From the NCBI RefSeq assembly GCF_900187375.1, contig NZ_FYEW01000001.1, positions 1,798,001 through 1,862,000 of the forward strand: 64,000 bases of DNA, read 5' to 3'. The DNA comes from Hymenobacter gelipurpurascens. Its GTDB lineage: Bacteria; Bacteroidota; Bacteroidia; Cytophagales; Hymenobacteraceae. A program made the position numbers and the translations under genes. This document shows, piece by piece, positions 35,996-43,089 of this stretch (position 1 is its first letter; the number at the start of each line of letters is the position of its first letter). Below the pieces are notes generated by a model that saw only the letters and a program-made list of their open reading frames with translations, did no database searches and was not told the origin of the DNA.

Positions 35996-36512
35996 GTCGG
36001 CGCGACAGTATTATTGTATTTTTCGGCAATATATTACGTTGTTTCTAATCTATCACAATCAATAATGCAATATATAGAAGATATATTTATATTAATTATT
36101 CCCAATATTAAAAACAAGTGTAGCAACAAGGGTTTATCTGCCTAAGAGGGGCTTTTTCGCTGCTTTCCGCACCCTATGAAAATGGTTTGTGTGCTATGCC
36201 AAGCTTGGGGCACCCGCTCCAGGCCAGGACTCTGTATGCTGTGTTGAGGTAGCCGCAAGGCAACAACGACTTGATAAGTCGGCGCAGAATAGCCGCCACT
36301 GCTCCCTATATGGAACTCGCTTCTGCCTCCGTTCTGCTCTCCCCCACTGATGGCCTTAAAGCGTAGGCCGGCTGGGCTTCGCGTCCATCAGAGGATTGTG
36401 TACCTGATGCTGGGCAGATTGGCGGCTACGATGGCCCTGGGCCTGATAGTGTATGGGCTGTATAGGCTCGTTCGGGCCTGATTTCCCATTTTGCGGGGCG
36501 TCTAGGCCACTG
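35996..36512. other. 517-bp gap: AT-rich block, then two possible tiny reading frames
   Basis: About 36000-36125 is strikingly AT-rich compared with the window (runs such as ATATATAGAAGATATATTTA) and probably holds a promoter for the unknown gene at 34997-35995. The rest is GC-rich and holds two small frames described separately (36176-36247 and 36350-36481). No RNA gene was recognised. Confidence 0.6.
36350..36481 (+). CDS. Possible 43-aa single-span membrane protein
   Basis: An ATG frame beginning MALKRRPAGLRVHQRIVYLM, with a basic N-terminus then one hydrophobic helix (LAATMALGLIVYGLYRLV) and a basic end. The pattern fits a small inner-membrane protein with the N-terminus in the cytoplasm. 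There is no homology evidence and the frame is short enough to be chance. A GGCCTA-family word (GTAGGCCGG) lies inside it. Confidence 0.3.
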   Translation: MALKRRPAGLRVHQRIVYLMLGRLAATMALGLIVYGLYRLVRA

Positions 36513-37517
36513 CTACAGGGTACCGGCCACTTTTTTCTGTATCCTCACCGAAGCCACGCACCGGAACCCCAACCAGCTTTGCGACCCCTGATAGGGCTGG
36601 CTTGCGGCCACCGTAAGGGCTTGCGCCGAGGTTTTAAAGGAGCCGCCTTTGGCCACGCCCTTGGTAGCCGTCATTTCCGCCACGTTCCCGATAATGTTGT
36701 ACAGGCCTAGCGCGCTGGTCGGGTAAGAATTTACATGGTGGAGCGGAAGTTTTGTGGGCTTTGCCTTGCAGGAAAACAGCTTCACGGGCTCCGTGGTGTA
36801 ATACTGTTCCAGCAGGTTATACGGCAGCTGATATACGGGCTGCTTCTCTGAGATTCCTACTTCAGTTAAGCACTGCGCCAAGTCAGGCTCCAGCCGAACA
36901 TTGATAGGCTTGTTCTTGAATTTTGCCTTAAGCAGCACAATTTCTGCCGGCCCGGTGCCACTTGCTCCGGCAGCCTGCTGCCACTCCTGCTCTGTGGGCA
37001 ACCTGTACTCTACCTCCACTGTATAGCCACGCAGCTCCGGGTGCTTTTTCAGAAATTCCTTCGACTTGAAGAAGTTCTGGTTTACCATTGCGCTACGCCA
37101 TTTGCAATACGCGGCGGCCTGCTCATAGCTTATGCCCACGGCCGGGTAATAGTACATGGGTGGATAGCGGAAGTACGATACCGGCCTGGCCGCGGTGCCG
37201 GCCTGCTGCGAGGCGGAAGCGCTTTGCGCTACCCAAACAGTGGAGTCGGGTAGCTGGCTCCGGTAGTGGGCGGTAGCTGAATCTTGGGCGAGAAATTTGA
37301 GGTACTCTAGCCAGTGGATATTGGCCACTTCTGCCTCATCCATGAACAAGTTATCGGCTACCTGCACGGTACCAGGGGGTTTGGGCAGTGCCGGCGTGCC
37401 GCTGTTGCTGGGCATATTCTGGCCCCGTAGGCCTAGCGGCAAAAACGCAAGGGCAAGGAGCCACAGCAGCATAATAGCCGGCCGCTTAGATAGTTCGGGA
37501 GTGCAGTAATGAGGCAT
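36513..37517 (-). CDS. Secreted FGE-sulfatase-fold (SUMF1-like) protein lacking catalytic cysteines
   Basis: A 334-aa protein with a signal peptide whose hydrophobic core is IMLLWLLALAFLPLGLRG. The rest is the formylglycine-generating-enzyme fold: DNLFMDEAEVANIHWLEYLKFLA, YRLPTEQEWQQAAG, LYNIIGNVAEMTATKGVAKGGSF and LGFRCVAS. In active FGE the stretch after GGS(W/Y) carries two cysteines. Here it reads FKTSAQALTVAA, so both are missing and enzyme activity is unlikely. Related Bacteroidota proteins include the gliding and secretion lipoproteins GldJ/GldK, which share this fold, but a clear link is not visible. The start could also be the ATG at 37472. Confidence 0.75.
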   Translation of the reverse strand: MPHYCTPELSKRPAIMLLWLLALAFLPLGLRGQNMPSNSGTPALPKPPGTVQVADNLFMDEAEVANIHWLEYLKFLAQDSATAHYRSQLPDSTVWVAQSASASQQAGTAARPVSYFRYPPMYYYPAVGISYEQAAAYCKWRSAMVNQNFFKSKEFLKKHPELRGYTVEVEYRLPTEQEWQQAAGASGTGPAEIVLLKAKFKNKPINVRLEPDLAQCLTEVGISEKQPVYQLPYNLLEQYYTTEPVKLFSCKAKPTKLPLHHVNSYPTSALGLYNIIGNVAEMTATKGVAKGGSFKTSAQALTVAASQPYQGSQSWLGFRCVASVRIQKKVAGTL

Positions 37518-37697
37518 GCGCGTGGGCTGGGAAGAGGTTCGAAAGTACGCATAGATTACCCAGCCGCTGGTAGTGCGTAGGCCAGCCTTGCTTGCGCGGC
37601 TCTGCATCTTTTACTATCGGATTATGTCTTTCCCTGACCTCGGCAACGCCGGTTCCCGTACCTACTAGCGTTGTGTAATCATTTGATTTAACGGTAT

Positions 37698-38129
37698 ATG
37701 TGGATTATTTTTTCGTTGATGGCCGCCATATCGGCCGCTGTGGTGGTAACGCTCTCGAAAGTAGGCGTTAAAAACATTGAGTCGAGTGTGGCTTTTGCCA
37801 TTCAGTCGGTTCTGATTGTGGCCGTGGCCTGGAGCGTAGTGGCCTGGCAGGGACATTTGCCCCAGGTAGCCCAGATTGAGCGCCGCACCTGGATATTCCT
37901 GATTGCAGCGGGCATTATTACGTGCGCCTCTTCCTTATTTTCGTTTCAAGCCCTGAAGCTCGGGCAGGCATCGCGTACGTCTTCGTTCGATAAAATCTCG
38001 CTGGTGTTTTCCATCCTGCTGGCGTCATATTTCCTCAAAGAAAAACTCACGTGGCAGGTAGCGCTGGGCGCAACGCTCATGGCCGGTGGCGCCATCCTGA
38101 TTGCCTTCTCTAAACCAGAAACGGAATAA
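37698..38129 (+). CDS. EamA-family half-size drug/metabolite transporter
   Basis: A 143-aa membrane protein with about five hydrophobic helices and a single EamA unit: MWIIFSLMAAISAAVVVTLSKVGVKN at the N-terminus, and SSLFSFQALKLGQASRTSSFDKISLVFSILLASYFLKEKLTW, the conserved helix 4 block. Half-size members probably work as dimers. The substrate is unknown. It converges on the oxidoreductase gene, with a strong terminator between them. Confidence 0.85.
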   Translation: MWIIFSLMAAISAAVVVTLSKVGVKNIESSVAFAIQSVLIVAVAWSVVAWQGHLPQVAQIERRTWIFLIAAGIITCASSLFSFQALKLGQASRTSSFDKISLVFSILLASYFLKEKLTWQVALGATLMAGGAILIAFSKPETE

Positions 38130-38172
38130 ATATGGCCCAGGCAGTGGCCTAGCAGTGCCCCCTACAATCAGC

Positions 38173-38213
38173 AAGGCCAACTTCTCTGCGCACCGGGCAG
38201 AGAGGTTGGCCTT
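38173..38213. terminator. Bidirectional terminator between eamA-type gene and oxidoreductase
   Basis: A 17-bp stem (AAGGCCAACTTCTCTGC pairing with GCAGAGAGGTTGGCCTT, with one G-T wobble) and a 7-nt loop. It lies between convergent gene ends at 38129 and 38244. GGCCTA words flank it on both sides, at about 38145 and 38247. Confidence 0.8.
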
Positions 38214-38243
38214 GTGAAGGTAAAGTATGCCCAGATACCGTGG

Positions 38244-39191
38244 CTAGGCCACTGTCAGCACAATTTTTCCGGCAGCTTTTCCCGATTCACTGAAGCGCTG
38301 GGCTTCGGCGGTTTCAGGTAGCGGGAAGGTTTTGGCAATAACCGGGCGGATGGCTCCGGCCTGCAGCCACGCCGCAATCAGGGCCATGTCGGTGCCTCGG
38401 TCTTTGGCCAGCAGCACGTTCATTTTCTTGTCAGAAACTGTAGAGGCCAGTTTGCCAGCCACCATATCAAACGGGTTTGGGTCTGTAGTAACGTAGCGCC
38501 CTTTGTGGCGCAGGGCCGGGCGGCTGGCGCGGTAGCTGCTCTTGGCCACGGCATCGAAAATAAGGTCGTAGCGACTCAGGTCTTTCGTGAAGTCGTGTTC
38601 GTGGTGGTTCAGCACGCGGTCGGCGCCCAGGCTGCGTACCAGCTCGGCGTTGTCGGGGCCACACACGCCCGTTACTTCTCCGGCGCCCAGTGCTTTGGCA
38701 ATCTGCACCGCAAAGGTGCCCACGCCACCCGAAGCACCATTGATCAGCACCCGGTTGCCGGAAAGCAACAACCCTTTATCCCGCAGGGCCTGCAGAGCCG
38801 TGAGAGCGGCCAGGGGAACCGCTGCCGCTTCCTCGAAGCTCAGCTTCTCGGGGATGAAGGCCGCCGCATCATCGGAGAGCAAGGCGTACTCGGCATTTGC
38901 GCCGCCCACACCCTCACTGTGCATGCCAAATACCAGGTCGCCGACGCTGAAACGGGTGACGTTGTCGCCTACGGCAGCCACTTCGCCTGCCACATCACGG
39001 CCCGGAATTTTAGGGAATTTCGTGCCCGTGAGCAGCTTCAAATCGCCTTGGCGCACTTTCCAATCGATGGGATTCACACTGCTGGCGCGCACCCGTACCA
39101 GCACCTGTCCGGCATTAGGAACGGGGGTGGGCTGGTCGCCGTAGCGCAGTACGTCGGCAGGACCATATTGGTCGAAATAAATGGCTTGCAT
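38244..39191 (-). CDS. NADP-dependent quinone-type oxidoreductase (MDR family)
   Basis: A 315-aa zinc-independent medium-chain dehydrogenase. It begins MQAIYFDQYGPADVLRYGD. The Rossmann motif is INGASGGVGTFAVQIAKALGA near residues 145-165, with IPGRDVAGEVAAVGDNVTRF before it. No structural-zinc cysteine cluster is present, as in quinone reductases. The substrate cannot be told. The ATG at 39191 is preferred over a TTG three codons upstream. The end reads GTG GCC TAG, the GGCCTA word spanning the stop. Confidence 0.87.
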   Translation of the reverse strand: MQAIYFDQYGPADVLRYGDQPTPVPNAGQVLVRVRASSVNPIDWKVRQGDLKLLTGTKFPKIPGRDVAGEVAAVGDNVTRFSVGDLVFGMHSEGVGGANAEYALLSDDAAAFIPEKLSFEEAAAVPLAALTALQALRDKGLLLSGNRVLINGASGGVGTFAVQIAKALGAGEVTGVCGPDNAELVRSLGADRVLNHHEHDFTKDLSRYDLIFDAVAKSSYRASRPALRHKGRYVTTDPNPFDMVAGKLASTVSDKKMNVLLAKDRGTDMALIAAWLQAGAIRPVIAKTFPLPETAEAQRFSESGKAAGKIVLTVA

Positions 39192-39427
39192 AAAGTACAA
39201 GGGAAAGAATCGTGAACTTGTGCTTACGTAGGGCAGCGCCCAGAATGTTCGCCTCCGGGCTCAGCCGCTGAGCGCAAAGCGGTACTACTCTGCAAGTAAG
39301 CCTGCGTTGCGTACTGTTTCCACCCACCAACAGGCGCGCAAAAGGCGCGCAACGCCTATAGCATTACCCATGCTTTAACTTAATATTGGGCCCGGCGTAC
39401 CCTATTTCCTCACCTCTGCTTTCTCTT

Positions 39428-40591
39428 ATGCCACTTTCCTCCATCCAGGCTGCCTTTGAGCAGCGGTTCCAACATAAGCCGCTAGTAGTCCGGGCGCCTG
39501 GTCGCGTGAACCTGATTGGCGAACACACCGACTACAATGGTGGCTTTGTGCTGCCTGCGGCCATTAACCGCGAAATCTTCTTTGCGGTGGGCCTCAACAA
39601 CACGACGCAGATTCGCCTTTACTCCTTCGACCAACAAGAGGCCTACGAAACCGAAAACACGGCCATTCAACCCAGCCAGATACATTGGGCCAATTACCTG
39701 CTGGGCGTAGTGGCGCAGTTTGAGAAGCGCGGTATTTCGGTGCCGGGGTTCGACTGCGTATTTGGCGGCAACATCCCGATTGGAGCCGGCCTTTCTTCTT
39801 CGGCCGCCGTGGAGTGCGGACTGGCCTATGCCCTCAACTCCTTGCTGAACAGCGGCCTCGAGCGGATGGACCTGGCGCGCATGAGCCAACTAGCCGAGCA
39901 TGAGTACGCCGGCGTGCAATGCGGCATCATGGACCAGTTCGCGAGCCTGTTTGGCAAGGCCGGCCACGTGGTGCGCCTGGACTGCCGCTCCCTGGAATAT
40001 GCTTACTTCCCCTTCGACTCCGAGCGGTACCAGTTGGTGCTGTGCAACTCCGGCGTGAAGCACTCTTTGGCCAGCTCCGAATACAACACGCGCCGCCAAG
40101 AATGCGAGCGAGGCGTGGCCATTCTCCAGAAATACTATCCAGAGGTAAAAAGCCTGCGCGATGCCACCCTGGCCCAGCTGGAAGAACACCGCACGGAACT
40201 CGGCGACGTAGTGTGGCGCCGCTGCAGCTATGTGGTAGAAGAGAACCTGCGCGTAGAATCGGCGTGCCAGAGCCTTAACGCCGGCGACCTGCAAGCCTTT
40301 GGGCAGCAGATGTATGGCTCGCACGCCGGCCTGCGCGATAAGTACGAAGTAAGCTGCCCCGAGCTGGATGTGCTGGTAGAGCTGGCCCAGGGTTTCCCTG
40401 GCGTGCTGGGCTCCCGCATGATGGGCGGCGGTTTTGGCGGCTGCACTATCAATATGGTAGAAACCGGCCAGGTAGAAGCCTTTGTGCAACACGCTACGCA
40501 GGGCTACCAGGAGCGGCTAGGCCTGCCCCTGGAAACCTACCAGACCACCATTGTAGCAGGTGTTAGCCCCGTGGAGGTGGCCGCTTCGTAG
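39428..40591 (+). CDS. galK: Galactokinase
   Basis: A 387-aa GHMP kinase that phosphorylates galactose at C1 (Leloir pathway). The galactokinase signature [21 protein letters not shown] lies at residues about 20-40, the ATP-binding [13 protein letters not shown] near 120, and MMGGGFGGC near 335. Its length is normal. I chose the ATG at 39428 ([14 protein letters not shown]). The frame is open 14 codons earlier. It is followed after 86 bp by galT on the same strand, with a 16-bp GGCCTA palindrome in the gap. The stop is TAG GCC ACC. Confidence 0.96.
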   Translation: MPLSSIQAAFEQRFQHKPLVVRAPGRVNLIGEHTDYNGGFVLPAAINREIFFAVGLNNTTQIRLYSFDQQEAYETENTAIQPSQIHWANYLLGVVAQFEKRGISVPGFDCVFGGNIPIGAGLSSSAAVECGLAYALNSLLNSGLERMDLARMSQLAEHEYAGVQCGIMDQFASLFGKAGHVVRLDCRSLEYAYFPFDSERYQLVLCNSGVKHSLASSEYNTRRQECERGVAILQKYYPEVKSLRDATLAQLEEHRTELGDVVWRRCSYVVEENLRVESACQSLNAGDLQAFGQQMYGSHAGLRDKYEVSCPELDVLVELAQGFPGVLGSRMMGGGFGGCTINMVETGQVEAFVQHATQGYQERLGLPLETYQTTIVAGVSPVEVAAS

Positions 40592-40612
40592 GCCACCACA
40601 CCCGCTCGCAAG

Positions 40613-40628
40613 AGTGGCCTAGGCCACT
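40613..40628. repeat. 16-bp perfect palindrome of the local GGCCTA word
   Basis: AGTGGCCTAGGCCACT, self-complementary, in the 86-bp gap between galK and galT. It is the core of the 18-bp palindrome at 34979-34996. Confidence 0.9.
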
Positions 40629-40677
40629 TTGTTTCGTTCTTTTCAGCTTTCGGCTGAAGCCGTTTTCCTTAGTTCCT

Positions 40678-41754
40678 ATGTCTGAGTTTGATCCGAAAGA
40701 ACAAGCGCACCGGCGCTTCAACCCGCTCAATGGGGAATGGATTCTGGTGTCGCCGCACCGCTCCAAACGCCCTTGGCAGGGCCAGCAGGAGGCACCCGAT
40801 ATAGCCCAGCGCCCCACCTACGACCCCACGTGCTACCTCTGCCCCGGCAATGTGCGCGCCAACGGTGAGGTGAACCCCAGCTACGAAGGCACTTTTGTAT
40901 TCGACAACGATTTTGCCGCCCTCACCCCCGAAGTGCCCGTAGGCTCCACCGACATCGGGGGCTTGCTGCGCGCCGAAGCCGAATCGGGTGTGGGCCGCGT
41001 AATCTGCTTCTCGCCGCGCCACGACCTGACGCTGCCCGAAATGAGCGTGCCCGACATTCGGCGCGTAGTGGACGTCTGGAATGACGAGTTCCAGACCCTC
41101 GGCGCCCGGCCCGATATCAACTACGTGCAGATTTTCGAGAACAAGGGCCAAGTAATGGGCTGCTCGAACCCCCACCCCCACGGCCAGATCTGGGCCCAGC
41201 GCACCGTGCCCAGCGAGCCCGCCAAGGAAACCGTGCAGCAGCTGGCGTATTTTCAGCAGCACGGCCGCAGCCTGCTCACTGACTACCTGGAAATTGAGCA
41301 GCGGGAGCAGCAGCGCACCGTGTTTGAAAATGCGCATTGGGTGGTGCTGGTGCCGTATTGGGCGGTGTGGCCCTTCGAGACGCTGGTAGTGTCGCGCCGC
41401 CATGTGCAGGATATCACCCAGCTCACCAGCGAAGAAAAAGACGCCCTGGCCGAAGCCATCCAGCAGCTCACCATCCGCTACGACAACCTGTTCCAGACGT
41501 CGTTCCCCTACTCCGCCGGCCTGCACCAGCGCCCTACTGATGGGCAGGAGCACCCTGAGTGGCACCTGCACATGCACTTCTTCCCGCCCCTGCTGCGCTC
41601 CGCCACGGTCCGGAAGTTTATGGTGGGCTACGAGCTACTGGCCAACGCCCAGCGCGACATCACGGCCGAATACGCCGCGCAGCGCCTGCGGGAGCTACCC
41701 AACGTGCACTACAAGCAAGCCCTGGGCACAGCGCAACCCGCAAAACAGGCCTAG
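40678..41754 (+). CDS. galT: Galactose-1-phosphate uridylyltransferase
   Basis: A 358-aa enzyme of normal length that exchanges UDP between UDP-glucose and galactose 1-phosphate. It has the zinc-site CYLCPGN near residue 45, [16 protein letters not shown] at the N-terminus, and the active-site block [12 protein letters not shown] near residue 165, in which the second His of HPH is the UMP-carrying nucleophile. [11 protein letters not shown] near residue 295 is the second metal-site region. It probably shares a transcript with galK. The end is CAG GCC TAG, the local word across the stop codon. Confidence 0.96.
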   Translation: MSEFDPKEQAHRRFNPLNGEWILVSPHRSKRPWQGQQEAPDIAQRPTYDPTCYLCPGNVRANGEVNPSYEGTFVFDNDFAALTPEVPVGSTDIGGLLRAEAESGVGRVICFSPRHDLTLPEMSVPDIRRVVDVWNDEFQTLGARPDINYVQIFENKGQVMGCSNPHPHGQIWAQRTVPSEPAKETVQQLAYFQQHGRSLLTDYLEIEQREQQRTVFENAHWVVLVPYWAVWPFETLVVSRRHVQDITQLTSEEKDALAEAIQQLTIRYDNLFQTSFPYSAGLHQRPTDGQEHPEWHLHMHFFPPLLRSATVRKFMVGYELLANAQRDITAEYAAQRLRELPNVHYKQALGTAQPAKQA

Positions 41755-41776
41755 CACCAACTGCCTACTACATAAT

Positions 41777-41877
41777 ACGTCATCCTGAGCCCAGCGAAGG
41801 ATTTTGTCAGATAAGTACGACTGGCCTAGCGCCTCGTGCTAACGTGACAAGATCCTTCGCTGGGCTCAGGATGACGT
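41777..41877. repeat. REP-like inverted repeat pair downstream of galT
   Basis: Arms 41777-41809 and 41845-41877 (33 nt each) are reverse complements at 32 of 33 positions, with a 35-nt spacer that contains CTGGCCTAG. The arm begins ACGTCATCCTGAGCCCAGCG. The layout matches the pair at 2833-2928, and both arm types start CGTCAT and carry a GAGC block six to seven bases further on. It lies between convergent genes and may act as the terminator for galT. Confidence 0.85.
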
Positions 41878-41919
41878 GCTTTTTTGCCGCTCGGACACAG
41901 CATATTACCTCCTAGGCCA

Positions 41920-42447
41920 CTAGCGGCCCGAAACGCGCACATACCGAATCTGCTGAAATACTTGCTGTTCAGGCCGCCAGATCGGAAACTCTACCTGAAG
42001 CACATTGCGCGTGAGGCGCACAATGGTCTGCTTATCCAGGGTGGGCTCACTGTGGTCGTCGGTGGTGCCGTAGCTGAAGAGCCTGCCGTTTTTCACTTCG
42101 AAGCGGCCATGTTCTGCATAGAAAGGCTCTTTCTGATTCTGCCGAGCCATTTCGTAGTCGTAGGTTCCATCAGCCCGAAACTCCACTTCCACCGTGAGCG
42201 AGCCTTCCTTTACGGCGGCGTTCGTCTCACCGGCCGGACTATAGAACAGCTTAGCCTGCAACGAATCGGGCAGTGGCCTACGGGCCTCAAAGGTAATCTG
42301 CTTCAGCGCCCAGCGGCCTACCAAAGCGGCCGGCACTTGCGCTTTGGCCGCCTTAGTCAGCAGTAAAAGCAGTACCAAGAACAGCAAAAAGCGCGTACCG
42401 TGTGGTTGGCGCTTTCCTATTTTAACACTATAGAAGCCTATCAGCAT
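41920..42447 (-). CDS. Small secreted or anchored protein of unknown function
   Basis: A 175-aa protein. Residues about 1-33 form a signal peptide or anchor (core FLLFLVLLLLL, then TKAAKA). The mature part begins ALVGRWALKQITFEARRPLP and has a beta-rich pattern (LTVEVEFRADGTYDYEMARQ, HGRFEVKNGRLFSYG). This resembles the lipocalin-like or copper-resistance-NlpE-like small barrels that test weight gain of a phenotype, but I cannot name the family. The ATG at 42447 avoids overlap with the Fur-family gene. The stop TAG is followed at once by TGGCCTAG. Confidence 0.65.
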   Translation of the reverse strand: MLIGFYSVKIGKRQPHGTRFLLFLVLLLLLTKAAKAQVPAALVGRWALKQITFEARRPLPDSLQAKLFYSPAGETNAAVKEGSLTVEVEFRADGTYDYEMARQNQKEPFYAEHGRFEVKNGRLFSYGTTDDHSEPTLDKQTIVRLTRNVLQVEFPIWRPEQQVFQQIRYVRVSGR

Positions 42448-42518
42448 GGCCCGCAAGTTGCGAATTATGGCGCTATTTGGTAGAGCGAACCGCCAGGCCT
42501 CTGCCGGCCGGTCACCTA

Positions 42519-42944
42519 TTACTCCTGGCACTCGCGGCAAACGCCGGCCAGCAGATAGTCGCGAGTTTTGGCCTCAAACTTATCGGGCAGCTGCACGGCC
42601 GGAATGGCTACCTGGTTGAGGCAGTAGATGTGCTGGCAGTTGGTGCACTTGAAATGCACATGGTTATCAAAGTGCGCGTGAGCACTGCACTCGATGGAGC
42701 AGGCGGCGTAGCGCACCGTGTCGCTGGTATCGATAACGCGATGAATCAGCCCGCTTTCCTCGAAAGTTTTCAGCGTCCGGTAAAGCGTAATGCGGTCCGT
42801 ATCTCCCCCAATTTTCTGCTCAATTTCGTGGCCTGAAAGAGCAAAAGAGGACTCGAGCAACGTTTGGAGCACCGCCCGCCGCACCGGCGTTTGGCGCAGC
42901 TCGTGGCGGCTGAGAGTTTGAGAAATACGGTCGGGACTTGCCAT
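42519..42944 (-). CDS. Fur/Zur-family metalloregulator
   Basis: A 141-aa regulator. The winged helix is in residues about 10-85 (RQTPVRRAVLQTLLESSFALSGHEIEQKI, ITLYRTLKTFEESGLIHRV). The metal-binding C-terminal part has HAHFDNHVHFKCTNCQHIYCL and the end CRECQE, giving two CxxC zinc pairs. These proteins repress metal-uptake genes when loaded with iron, zinc or manganese. The metal cannot be decided here. The ATG at 42944 is the first that gives a Fur-like N-terminus. Confidence 0.88.
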   Translation of the reverse strand: MASPDRISQTLSRHELRQTPVRRAVLQTLLESSFALSGHEIEQKIGGDTDRITLYRTLKTFEESGLIHRVIDTSDTVRYAACSIECSAHAHFDNHVHFKCTNCQHIYCLNQVAIPAVQLPDKFEAKTRDYLLAGVCRECQE

Positions 42945-43089
42945 AACAGCACAAAGATACGGTGAATCTGCGGGCACCGCGCTTCTTGTTAGCACGGCCT
43001 CATTGTTGAGCTATAGTCGGCGCGCAGCGGATAGTTGCCGCTTATTACACAGAAATTTGAAACTTGAGGAGCCGATTCAGCCACTTCCC

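Noticed and set aside
40669..41577. 302-aa minus-strand frame opposite galT
   Set aside because: GalT motifs are unambiguous on the plus strand, and the shadow frame lacks any recognisable domain.
41741..41915. Reading frame across the REP-like pair downstream of galT
   Set aside because: Its peptide (HPEPSEGF and FAGLRMT strings) is the translation of the palindromic repeat, a known source of spurious proteins.
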